A DNA stretch of 8,439 nt from Chloroflexota bacterium (lineage in GTDB: Bacteria; Chloroflexota; Ktedonobacteria; Ktedonobacterales; Ktedonobacteraceae). Under the pieces are notes generated by a model, which saw only the letters and a list, made by a program, of their open reading frames with translations, did no database searches and was not told where the DNA came from. Positions 1 to 5,996 of the stretch are shown here, piece after piece (the first letter of the stretch is position 1; each line of letters starts with the position of its first letter). Where the stretch lies: the NCBI GenBank assembly GCA_005881495.1, contig VBHI01000254.1:1-8439 (forward strand), written 5' to 3'. A program made the translations under genes and the position numbers.

Positions 1-201
1 GACTTCGAGGCCGTCCATGCGCGGCATCATGATGTCCAGAATCAGCAGGTGGGGATCTTCCCGCTCCCACAGGGCCATAGCCTCCAACCCATTGCTCGCT
101 TCTAGTACCTCGAAGCCGCGGGCGCGCAGATTCCTGCTCACGAAATCGCGCAGTGCCACTTCATCTTCGGCGAGCAGAATGCGCTTCACCTTCGTCGTCA
201 T
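1..201 (-). CDS. Response regulator, N-terminal receiver domain (partial, runs off left edge)
   Basis: This is the partner of the histidine kinase next to it. It would take phosphate from the kinase onto a receiver aspartate and pass the signal to an output domain that lies outside the window. The 67 visible codons start MTTKVKRILLAEDE, with the acidic pair of a receiver domain at residues 11-12. They continue to LLILDIMMPRMDGLEV, where the aspartate in LILDIMMP is the expected phosphorylation site. The ATG at 199-201 is preceded by a good ribosome binding site reading GGAGGTG about 5 nt upstream. The gene lies 27 bp downstream of the kinase stop on the same strand, so the two are almost certainly cotranscribed. 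The output domain cannot be seen, so OmpR, NarL or single-domain type cannot be decided. Confidence 0.93.
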   Translation of the reverse strand, partial: MTTKVKRILLAEDEVALRDFVSRNLRARGFEVLEASNGLEAMALWEREDPHLLILDIMMPRMDGLEV

Positions 202-228
202 AACGCACCTCCGTTCCTCTGTCGAGAG

Positions 229-2955
229 TTACATTGCCGCCATATCAACAGGCACTGCGGCAACTGTAGGCGAAACAATCGGCAGCGAAAAGGAGATAGT
301 AGCACCTCGCACGCTGCTCTCCGCCCAGATGACGCCTCCGTGAGCCTCGACGAAGGCTTTGCAGATGGCCAATCCGAGGCCAGTGCCCCCAGAATGCTGC
401 TGGCGGCCACGCTGCGCTCGGTAGAAACGCTCGAACACGTGTGGCAGCTCGTCGGGGGCGATGCCAGGTCCATTGTCCGAAACTGATACGACAATTCCAT
501 CGTCCCGCCTCTCAGCGGTGATACGGACTTCTCCCTCACCATACACCAGCGCGTTGGCGACCAGGTTGTGGAGCACGACCTCTATGCGCGCGCTGTCCAC
601 ATTGACCAGCGGCAGCTCGTCGGGGATGTGCAGAGATATCACGACATTCGGGTGGCTCAACCGCTCGATGGTCTTCGCCACGAGATCCTGCACCCTGGTG
701 GGCACGCGATTGAGGAGGAGCAGCCCGGCTTCCTGGCGCGAGAGGTCGAGCAGATTGCTGACGAGTTGCGCCAGCCGATCGGCTTCGCCGCTGATGGTCT
801 GCAGGAAATGGCGCTGATCCGCAGGTGACCAGGTCACGTCTTCCTGGAGCAGTGTCGAGGCGTGGCCTTTGATCGCCGCCAGCGGCGTGCGCACTTCGTG
901 GCCAACCGCCGCCAGCAACGTCGTCTTGAACTCGTCGAGCTCGCGCTCGCGCGTCACATCGCGCAGCAGTAGGCCGCGTCCAATGACCTGCCCTGACTCG
1001 TCGTCCACATCGAACAACCGCACGTGGATGGCGCGGCGCTGGCCATTGCGCCTGATCTCGACAACCACCTCCGTGGCTTCGGCAGACTCAGCCCGCGCCA
1101 GGGCTTGCTCATACTCCACAGACTCCACCGCACTGGTGCGCAGCGCGTCGTAGAGCACGCTGATGGGGCGGTACTCCAGAGCCTCCCATGCGAGGCCCAC
1201 GATAGTGCTTGCTCCCGAGTTGGCATACAGCACCGTCCCGTCGATGCCCGTCAGCACCAGCCCGTCGCTCATACTGCCCATGATCGCCTCCAGCTTCTGC
1301 TTCTCCTCCGAGGCCTGCTGGTACAGCCGCTCGTTCTCTCGTGCCACCTCGCGGAGTCGCTCATCGCTGCGCTCGTAGAGCACTGCATGTTCCCAGGCGA
1401 GGGTGGCGTAGTTAGCGAACGTCAGCAGCAAGTCGATCTCGTGCTGGTTGAAAGAACGGGGCTCAGTACGGTGCACCAGCAGGACGACGCCGCCCGCATG
1501 GCGACTCATGATCGGAATCGCCAGCATCGAGCGGAAGCCTTCGTCGTAGGAGAGCGATGATGTGTGGGGACCGAGCAGTTTCTGTACCGGCTTGCCCTCA
1601 CGTAGTGCCTGCACCGGAGGTGAACTCACCTGCTCAGGAGACAAGGAGAGCGAGTGGTCGTAGTGTTCACTGAGGCCGGAGCTTTCCAGTACGTGCAGTA
1701 CACCATGCTCATCTGGCAGGAGCACTGCAGCGGCCTGCACATCCACCAGCCGCCGCACTTCGTGAATGATCTTTCCGACCACAGCATGCGGTTCAAGCGA
1801 CCTGACAACAGCGTTCGACGTTTCCAGCAGCGTGCGCAACTCGGCGAGTTTTTTCAGCCCATCTCGCTCCAGACGTACGAGCGATCGTGCCAGGTGGCCA
1901 ACCTCGTCGAAACGTTCGGCAAGTACAGTCGTTTCTTCTGGGATGGATTGCTCCGAGGCAGGCAGCGCCTGGTGCTGGATGGCGAGGGTATGGAGGGGTC
2001 GGATGACCCGGACCAGCAACATGAGCCAGAACAGCAGGCCGCCGATGGCGAAGAGCAGTGCTGCTGTCAGCAACCAGAATTGGAACTGCGCGATGACGGC
2101 CAGCGCCTCGCCTGCGGGCCTCTGCACGACGACAGCCCAACCGACATCCGGGACGGGAACGGCACTGAAAAGCCAATCCCGGCCATCGGGTCCCAGTCCC
2201 TGGCGTGAGGCCGCGTGGCCTTGTAGCGCCTGATCGGCGCCCGGCAACTCATTTAGCACTGTAAACAAGAGCTGCTTGTGATCGGGCGTGGCGATGAGCT
2301 TACCGCCATCATCGATGATGCTGATCATGAGCCGGCGGCCCTGGTCCTGCTGCGCATTGACGACAGCCGCCAGGGGGGCGCTGAGCTTCGCGAGCGAGAA
2401 GCTGGCCGCTACGAAGCCGACCCGCTTACCACCTCTAGCATGTACAGGGTAAGCGATGATGACACCAGCGTTGAAGGTTGGTTCAACCACAGCACCCACC
2501 TCGAAGACCGGCTCGAAGACCGGGCCGGGCTCCGTGAGGGCCCGCTGGATGACCCCTTGCGGCGAGAATTCCGCATTTAACTTGTCCTGGCACTTGCCCG
2601 GCAGCGGTGGGCAGGAGACGACCAGGGCTCCCACCGGGTCGAGCCAGTAGACCTGATCTACATCGTTGCGAGCAGCCTCGAAAGCCTGGAAGAGGCTCAC
2701 TATCGCGGCATGCGTATCGGCCTGTACTGTAAGGGTGCCTAACTTGGCAAGCGAACGCTCAGAATCGCTCAGATGGAGACTGGTCTCGACCGCGATTTCC
2801 TGAGCCAGTGCCTGGTCTGAAGCCTGGACATCATTGCGCAGTTTCTGCGCGACCACCATGTTGACTCCCACGCCTCCGATCAGCACGACGACGACAAAGA
2901 GCAGATACACGCTCAGCAATTGTACCAGGAGAGATCGACGCATAAAATGCTGCAT
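229..2955 (-). CDS. Membrane sensor histidine kinase (dCache-HAMP-GAF-PAS-HisKA-HATPase)
   Basis: This 908-residue kinase should sense an extracytoplasmic cue and phosphorylate the regulator encoded 27 bp downstream. Transmembrane segment 1 is at about 9-35 and segment 2 at about 291-317. The external loop of about 255 residues looks like a double-Cache sensor and contains a cysteine pair at C115 and C122. HAMP follows at about 313-370, GAF at about 381-530, a short coiled coil at 528-560 and PAS at about 553-672. The HisKA H-box has H686 in GHEVRTPL. The ATPase domain has N-box N797/N801, G1 DNGPG at 827-831, FERFYR at 841-846 and G2 GGTGLGL at 856-862. All catalytic motifs are intact. The first ATG is chosen because GAGGAG sits 8 nt upstream; M5 has no comparable site. 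The ligand cannot be predicted. No receiver domain is fused, so this is a classical rather than a hybrid kinase. Confidence 0.95.
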   Translation of the reverse strand: MQHFMRRSLLVQLLSVYLLFVVVVLIGGVGVNMVVAQKLRNDVQASDQALAQEIAVETSLHLSDSERSLAKLGTLTVQADTHAAIVSLFQAFEAARNDVDQVYWLDPVGALVVSCPPLPGKCQDKLNAEFSPQGVIQRALTEPGPVFEPVFEVGAVVEPTFNAGVIIAYPVHARGGKRVGFVAASFSLAKLSAPLAAVVNAQQDQGRRLMISIIDDGGKLIATPDHKQLLFTVLNELPGADQALQGHAASRQGLGPDGRDWLFSAVPVPDVGWAVVVQRPAGEALAVIAQFQFWLLTAALLFAIGGLLFWLMLLVRVIRPLHTLAIQHQALPASEQSIPEETTVLAERFDEVGHLARSLVRLERDGLKKLAELRTLLETSNAVVRSLEPHAVVGKIIHEVRRLVDVQAAAVLLPDEHGVLHVLESSGLSEHYDHSLSLSPEQVSSPPVQALREGKPVQKLLGPHTSSLSYDEGFRSMLAIPIMSRHAGGVVLLVHRTEPRSFNQHEIDLLLTFANYATLAWEHAVLYERSDERLREVARENERLYQQASEEKQKLEAIMGSMSDGLVLTGIDGTVLYANSGASTIVGLAWEALEYRPISVLYDALRTSAVESVEYEQALARAESAEATEVVVEIRRNGQRRAIHVRLFDVDDESGQVIGRGLLLRDVTRERELDEFKTTLLAAVGHEVRTPLAAIKGHASTLLQEDVTWSPADQRHFLQTISGEADRLAQLVSNLLDLSRQEAGLLLLNRVPTRVQDLVAKTIERLSHPNVVISLHIPDELPLVNVDSARIEVVLHNLVANALVYGEGEVRITAERRDDGIVVSVSDNGPGIAPDELPHVFERFYRAQRGRQQHSGGTGLGLAICKAFVEAHGGVIWAESSVRGATISFSLPIVSPTVAAVPVDMAAM

Positions 2956-3042
2956 AGCCAGTACTCCTCAGAGAGTTCTGTCGTGTGATCCGTGTACGCG
3001 CATACCAAAACTCCAAAGATCACCAAATACTTCGGTCCTGAC

Positions 3043-3057
3043 GCGCTCATTGAGCGC
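3043..3057. repeat. Short perfect palindromic hairpin in kinase leader
   Basis: GCGCTC and GAGCGC flank a 3-nt ATT spacer, giving a perfect 6-bp stem about 90 bp upstream of the kinase start. It could be an operator half-site pair or a hairpin in the kinase mRNA leader. No T-run follows on either strand, so it is not a convincing terminator. Confidence 0.45.
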
Positions 3058-3134
3058 AACGAAGACAGTGAATGCAATCTCGTCATTGACACATAGCTAC
3101 CCAGGTCGTTGGTGTACATGCGGTTCTTAAGCTG

Positions 3135-3212
3135 ATACTTCCTCGCATCCATCCTGACCGGAGGTAGAAGCGATAGCTTCGTTGGATGGATGGCTTTCAA
3201 ATACTTCCTCGC
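3135..3212. repeat. Direct repeat pair ATACTTCCTCGC flanking an inverted repeat
   Basis: The 12-mer ATACTTCCTCGC occurs exactly at 3135-3146 and again at 3201-3212, 66 bp apart. The two copies bracket the nested hairpin described separately. On the transcribed (minus) strand each copy reads as a purine-rich GCGAGGAAGTAT. Its role is unknown. Confidence 0.6.
3146..3192 (-). promoter_or_regulatory. Nested stem-loop in the predicted leader of the kinase operon
   Basis: CATCCATCC at 3146-3154 is a perfect 9-bp inverted repeat of GGATGGATG at 3184-3192. Inside its loop, GAAGC (3167-3171) and GCTTC (3176-3180) form a second stem around a 4-nt loop. If transcription starts at the candidate promoter near 3323, this structure lies in the untranslated leader about 190 nt before the kinase start. 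It does not match a riboswitch that I recognise. It could be an RNA control element or a protein-binding DNA palindrome. Confidence 0.45.
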
Positions 3213-3322
3213 CTTCCTGTCGCAACTCCCGAGCAACTATCATCTTGCACGATCAGGCGAGCATCACTGTAGCCGCACACGCATCCAATGTCGCGTACCG
3301 ACCAGGGCGTCGATATCGTTCT

Positions 3323-3331
3323 ATTATACCA
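3323..3331 (-). promoter_or_regulatory. Candidate extended -10 promoter for the kinase/regulator operon
   Basis: Read on the minus strand, the sequence is TGG followed by a perfect TATAAT, which is an extended -10 element. There is no good -35 hexamer 16-18 bp upstream, as is common for extended -10 promoters. It would give a leader of about 360 nt before the kinase ATG. Sequence match only. Confidence 0.4.
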
Positions 3332-3401
3332 CTCTGGCTGCCCAATCACTTCATGTGTAGCAGTGCGAGTCGTTACTCGCGAGCAGAGGGTTTTTGTCGG
3401 A

Positions 3402-3455
3402 ATCACAGGCTCTTATCCATCATGGGATGAGTGAGTCAGGCCATGCTCCTGTGAT
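3402..3455. repeat. Inverted repeat ATCACAGG/CCTGTGAT with an inner hairpin
   Basis: ATCACAGG (3402-3409) and CCTGTGAT (3448-3455) are perfect 8-bp arms. Between them CTC..ATCC can pair with GGAT-GAG around an ATCATG loop, so the whole segment can fold as a stacked cruciform or RNA hairpin. A perfect TATAAT on the plus strand follows at 3462-3467, but it has no -35. The function is unknown. Confidence 0.4.
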
Positions 3456-3474
3456 GACTAATATAATCGATAGG

Positions 3475-3525
3475 ACATAAACAATGTATAAACGAGACCT
3501 CCCCCGGTATAAACAAAACGTAAAC
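3475..3525. promoter_or_regulatory. Helically phased array of four TAAAC-type direct repeats
   Basis: Four 8-mers end in TAAAC: ACATAAAC at 3475, GTATAAAC at 3486, GTATAAAC at 3507 and ACGTAAAC at 3518. Their start-to-start spacings are 11, 21 and 11 bp, so all lie on the same face of the helix. Direct repeats at about 11 bp are typical of sites bound by OmpR/PhoB-type response regulators. A two-component operon begins about 520 bp away, with its candidate promoter about 150 bp away. That the neighbouring regulator binds here is inference. The array could instead belong to a lost gene or to an old replicon or transposon end. Confidence 0.4.
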
Positions 3526-3588
3526 ATTCAGGCTGGGTTGCAAAAACTCTCGGAGGAATTTAGAGCGTGTCCGAGAAGGCTTCTCAAG

Positions 3589-3707
3589 GCGCCTGAGCAT
3601 GTAAGCCCTCTTCAAAGGAGGGAGGAAAACATTTTGAGCAATACCGGCAGTTTTGGGAAACACAATTTGATGAACTGGCAACCTATCTAGAAGCGACTTC
3701 TAATGAG
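3589..3707 (+). pseudogene. Possible ArsR-family regulator remnant (C-terminal helices, frameshifted)
   Basis: One frame reads APEHVSPLQRR from 3589. After a shift of one base near 3622-3630, another frame reads HFEQYRQFWETQFDELATYL, followed by EATSNE to about 3707. The combined pattern resembles the region after the winged helix in ArsR-type regulators, where a PE-L-PL stretch leads into a long helix with FW...LD.LA.YLE. No DNA-binding helix is recognisable upstream and no intact frame exists. The resemblance is from memory and short. It ends where the opposite-strand Tn3-like piece begins, which suggests an insertion junction near 3690-3707. It could also be chance. Confidence 0.3.
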
Positions 3708-3838
3708 AATCTCGCGAGGGTGCCCTCTTTATTTCCCACTCGCTTGAATTCGTTGAGGTACTCTTGCTCGACCCGTTTCTCAGCGCGCACATCGATTTTG
3801 TGAACGATGTGAATGAGCAGATCCACTAAGACATCGAC
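3683..3838 (-). pseudogene. Tn3-family (DUF4158-type) transposase fragment
   Basis: A 51-codon open stretch on the minus strand contains DLLIHIVHKIDVRAEKRVEQ and then EYLNEFKRV..KEGTLARFS. This is the pattern I know from the N-terminal half of Tn3-like transposases with a DUF4158 domain (DLLIH.VH.I..RAE..VE, then FKRV..K..L.R). An in-frame TGA lies at 3839-3841, a TAG ends the frame at 3683-3685, and the rest of the roughly 950-residue protein is absent. It is a small relic of a former transposon and has no activity by itself. The family call rests on motif memory and was not tested by a search. Confidence 0.6.
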
Positions 3839-3921
3839 TCACATGAGTGTTGACACATATTGCAAATATCCGTTGCGATAAAAATTGACTCAGATACCTT
3901 AGACTGTAAATCCCAACATGA

Positions 3922-4023
3922 AGCAGTTTTGAGTGCAGCAAGATGTTGCTGTGCGTAGAGACGGTAGCCGCTCAGGCTTTGAGAAACCGGTGGCAGCAGA
4001 GCAAAGGCTTCATAGTTGCGCAC
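3922..4023 (-). pseudogene. MerR-family regulator fragment (wing/helix region only)
   Basis: The minus strand encodes VRNYEAFALLPPVS, then a GYRLY motif, then QQHLAALKTA. This is the hallmark of the MerR DNA-binding domain: a [VL]R.YE..GLL.P.R...GYR.Y..., then L. The preceding residues of the HTH are broken by a frame change or in-frame stop (TGA about 12 nt upstream of the VRNYE codons). After LKTA the reading frame continues to 3826 with sequence unlike any MerR effector domain. A functional MerR protein needs at least about 70 N-terminal residues plus a coiled coil, so this is a relic. It lies on the same strand as the Tn3-like fragment and just upstream of it. Confidence 0.6.
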
Positions 4024-4115
4024 CCGGCTCGGTGCTCATTCCAGCATCCCTGGGAAGACTCGATAGCGCGTAAAGTGTTGCCAGGCTTCATGTAAAACTC
4101 CCAAGTCCGAGGTTG

Positions 4116-4172
4116 AGGCTTTTTTGCAATACACCCCTCGTTCTATCACAGAAATCTAAGTGTATTGAGCCT
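4116..4172. repeat. Long imperfect inverted repeat upstream of the esterase gene
   Basis: CAATACAC (4127-4134) pairs perfectly with GTGTATTG (4160-4167). AGGCT (4116-4120) pairs with AGCCT (4168-4172), leaving a 6-nt bulge of TTTTTG on the left arm only. The 13 paired bases enclose a 25-nt loop. The T-run lies inside the structure rather than after it, so this is not a standard intrinsic terminator. It may be a remnant transposon end or an operator-like palindrome before the esterase promoter. Confidence 0.45.
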
Positions 4173-4255
4173 GCTCTGATCCATTTCTGTCCATACGCAC
4201 GCTCCTGGCTCTCTTTCTACCCTCTATTCTTGCATCTGTGTTGTACTGTAGAGAC

Positions 4256-4456
4256 ATGATCCAGAAAAAGCCTGGCCAGCTTGGATCGGAGATGCATGCA
4301 TGCAACCTCCTGCGAGATCTGCCGAAGCCTGGAGCGTGTTCTCACTTGTCCAGGCTCCCTGCTCGCGAGAGCGGTAGACGAGAGCAGGGGAGAGAAGCAG
4401 CAGGAGGAGAAGATTTCTCATTGGATGAATGGTACAGTGAAAACAATGAAAGGTAG
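4256..4456 (+). other. Upstream open reading frame ending inside the esterase ribosome binding site
   Basis: An ATG at 4256 (with possible GTG/TTG starts from 4238) opens a frame of 66 codons in a different phase from the esterase. Its TAG at 4454-4456 overlaps the AAAGGTAG ribosome binding region, and the esterase ATG follows at 4461. The peptide begins MIQKKPGQLG and ends WYSENNER, with no recognisable domain. The ribosome binding site of this ORF is weak. Macrolide resistance genes are often controlled by translated leaders, so coupling or attenuation is possible, but whether this frame is translated is not shown. Confidence 0.25.
4326..4389 (+). promoter_or_regulatory. Two abutting hairpins in the esterase mRNA leader
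   Basis: AGCCTGGA (4326-4333) pairs perfectly with TCCAGGCT (4349-4356). CCCTGCTC (4357-4364) pairs perfectly with GAGCAGGG (4382-4389), directly adjacent so that the helices could stack. An earlier AGCCTGG at 4269-4275 can also pair with 4350-4356, giving a mutually exclusive alternative to the first stem. The structures end about 70 nt before the esterase start. They could be a translational or transcriptional control leader, or operator palindromes. They do not match a T-box or another known riboswitch that I recognise. Confidence 0.4.
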
Positions 4457-4460
4457 ACTC

Positions 4461-5762
4461 ATGACGAACGCAGCAGGAGTATATGCGACACTCGACGACT
4501 GGATAGCACACGAGGCAATCCCATGCTCGCTCGATTCTCGCCCGGACTTCAACGCCGCCGTTGATACGGTGATCAGCGCACTTGGCGATGCGGTCGCATT
4601 GCTTGGCTTTGGAGAAGCACTGCATGGAGGGGAAGAACTGCTGGTCCTTCGCAACCAGCTCTTCCAACGTCTTGTCGAAGCCCATGGCTACAGCGCTATT
4701 GCCGTTGAGAGCAGTTTTCCTCGGGGATCCATCATCAACGACTACGTGCTTGGCCGCGGTCCGGCATCTTACGCAGCGGTGCAGGATACGGGATGGAGCC
4801 ACGGTTTCGGAAAGTTCGAAGCGAATCGAGAACTGGTCGAGTGGATGAGACACTACAATGCTGATCCAGCGCACCAGAGAAAACTCCAGTTCTATGGGTT
4901 CGATAGCCCGACCGATGTGATTACAGATAGTCCCCGCCAGACCCTCCACGTTGCGCTTGATTACCTCAGCGAGAGAGATGAGGCCCTCGGCCAGGAGTAT
5001 CGCAAGCGCATCGACCCGCTACTCGGACAGGACGCTGCCTGGGAGAATCCGGCTGCCGCGCTCGACCCGACGCAATCGATAGGTCGATCACCGGAAGCAA
5101 CCGCATTACGGATCGAGACCGAGGAGCTGATTGCAGAGCTGCGTGTGCGTCGTCCCGAATTGGTCGCGAAGAGCGACGAGAGCCGCTATCGAGAAGCCGT
5201 CCACTACGCTGTGGTGGCACGACAACTCTTACACTATCATGCGGCGTTAGCGCAACCGTCAGAGAAACGCCAGGAGAGACTGCTCGGCATACGTGACGCC
5301 ATGATGGCAGAGAATCTGGCGTACATCGTCTCCCGGGAACAGGGGCGAGGCAACGTTCTGGTTTTTGCCCACAATACCCATCTCAAGCGTGGAAAGGTGC
5401 AATGGCAATGGGGGAATGAGACGGTGATCTGGTGGCCCGTTGGATCTCATCTTCATGAACTCTTCGGTCGCCGCTATGCCGTCATCGGCTCGGCCGTAGG
5501 CTCCTCGCCAGCCAACGGGATCGACCAGCCAGAAGCCGGGACGCTTGAGGCGCGGTTCACATCCGCTCCTGGGCCAGTGCGGTTCATTCCCACCCATCAA
5601 GGGCAAGGGCTTCCTACAGAGGAAATGGCGGCACTTCCGATTCGCTCTAGCAGTAAGAAGAACAGGTCCTATGTGGAACCACTGGGCGCCCAAAGCTTCA
5701 CCGATTTCGATTGGTTCGCTGTCCTGGATACAACGACATACAACGGGTGGGGCCATTTCTAG
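4461..5762 (+). CDS. Erythromycin esterase family protein (Ere-like hydrolase)
   Basis: The 433-residue protein belongs to the erythromycin esterase family (PF05139), soluble hydrolases whose studied members (EreA/EreB) open the macrolactone ring of macrolides. Landmarks counted from this start are GEALHGGEE at 51-59 (E52 and H55, matching the Glu and general-base His of EreB), AVESSF at 81-86 (E83), FYGFDSP at 144-150, IRDAMMAEN at 277-285 and FAHNTHL at 302-308 (H304, H307). No catalytic position looks lost, and the length is normal. The ATG at 4461 is chosen because AAGG lies 7 nt upstream and homology-like sequence starts here. The 60 codons open before it are Cys/Arg-rich and hold the leader hairpins. 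No signal peptide is present. Many environmental relatives have no proven macrolide substrate, so the substrate is unassigned. It stands alone on the plus strand. Confidence 0.9.
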   Translation: MTNAAGVYATLDDWIAHEAIPCSLDSRPDFNAAVDTVISALGDAVALLGFGEALHGGEELLVLRNQLFQRLVEAHGYSAIAVESSFPRGSIINDYVLGRGPASYAAVQDTGWSHGFGKFEANRELVEWMRHYNADPAHQRKLQFYGFDSPTDVITDSPRQTLHVALDYLSERDEALGQEYRKRIDPLLGQDAAWENPAAALDPTQSIGRSPEATALRIETEELIAELRVRRPELVAKSDESRYREAVHYAVVARQLLHYHAALAQPSEKRQERLLGIRDAMMAENLAYIVSREQGRGNVLVFAHNTHLKRGKVQWQWGNETVIWWPVGSHLHELFGRRYAVIGSAVGSSPANGIDQPEAGTLEARFTSAPGPVRFIPTHQGQGLPTEEMAALPIRSSSKKNRSYVEPLGAQSFTDFDWFAVLDTTTYNGWGHF

Positions 5763-5996
5763 AAGGCTGGAGCGCGCGTTCCGAGCAATCACGTCCTCTG
5801 ATCACGAGATGCGCGGACGCTGAGTGAGAAAGAGACCATTCCAATGTGAAGGCAAACCAAGAAGCGGAGAGCCTCCATTTTGGAGTGGTCGCTCCCTCAT
5901 CATACCTTTTGTCTTACTCGCGAAAACTGAAATTGCAGACGTATTGCACCTGGCGGGATTCAACAGGTGGTTCTTTCCGTAGCTCCAGTTGGAGGG
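5763..5996. other. Non-coding stretch between the esterase and the IS; probable IS end
   Basis: No gene is supported here. A weak hairpin, CTCCA (5873-5877) with TGGAG (5881-5885), is framed by GGAG (5866-5869) and CTCC (5892-5895). It may help end esterase transcription, although no T-run follows directly. ATTGCA occurs twice about 12 bp apart at 5932-5949, near where the outer end of the insertion sequence is expected. The exact IS end and target duplication cannot be placed, because the other IS end lies outside the window. Confidence 0.4.

Noticed and set aside
1024..2208. Plus-strand open frames of 178 and 184 codons
   Set aside because: Both are shadows of the histidine kinase GAF/PAS/HAMP coding region. 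The kinase frame is strongly supported by ordered domains.
2913..3236. A 107-codon minus-strand frame overlapping the kinase start
   Set aside because: It overlaps the kinase coding start and ribosome binding site, its composition is odd, and no domain is seen. The region is better explained as a leader with inverted repeats.
3850..3912. TTGACA (3850) and TTGACT (3885) as plus-strand -35 boxes
   Set aside because: No acceptable -10 hexamer sits 16-18 bp downstream of the first. The second has only TAAATC at 16 bp. They fall inside the MerR/Tn3 relics, with no gene directly downstream.
4281..4460. Sixty-residue N-terminal extension of the esterase from a TTG at 4281
   Set aside because: TTG start, no ribosome binding site, and Cys/Arg-rich residues with no family similarity. 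The same bases form leader hairpins, and a good ribosome binding site precedes the ATG at 4461.
4224..4949. A 241-codon open frame on the minus strand
   Set aside because: It is antisense to the esterase and covers its catalytic motif codons. There is no domain and no plausible ribosome binding site.
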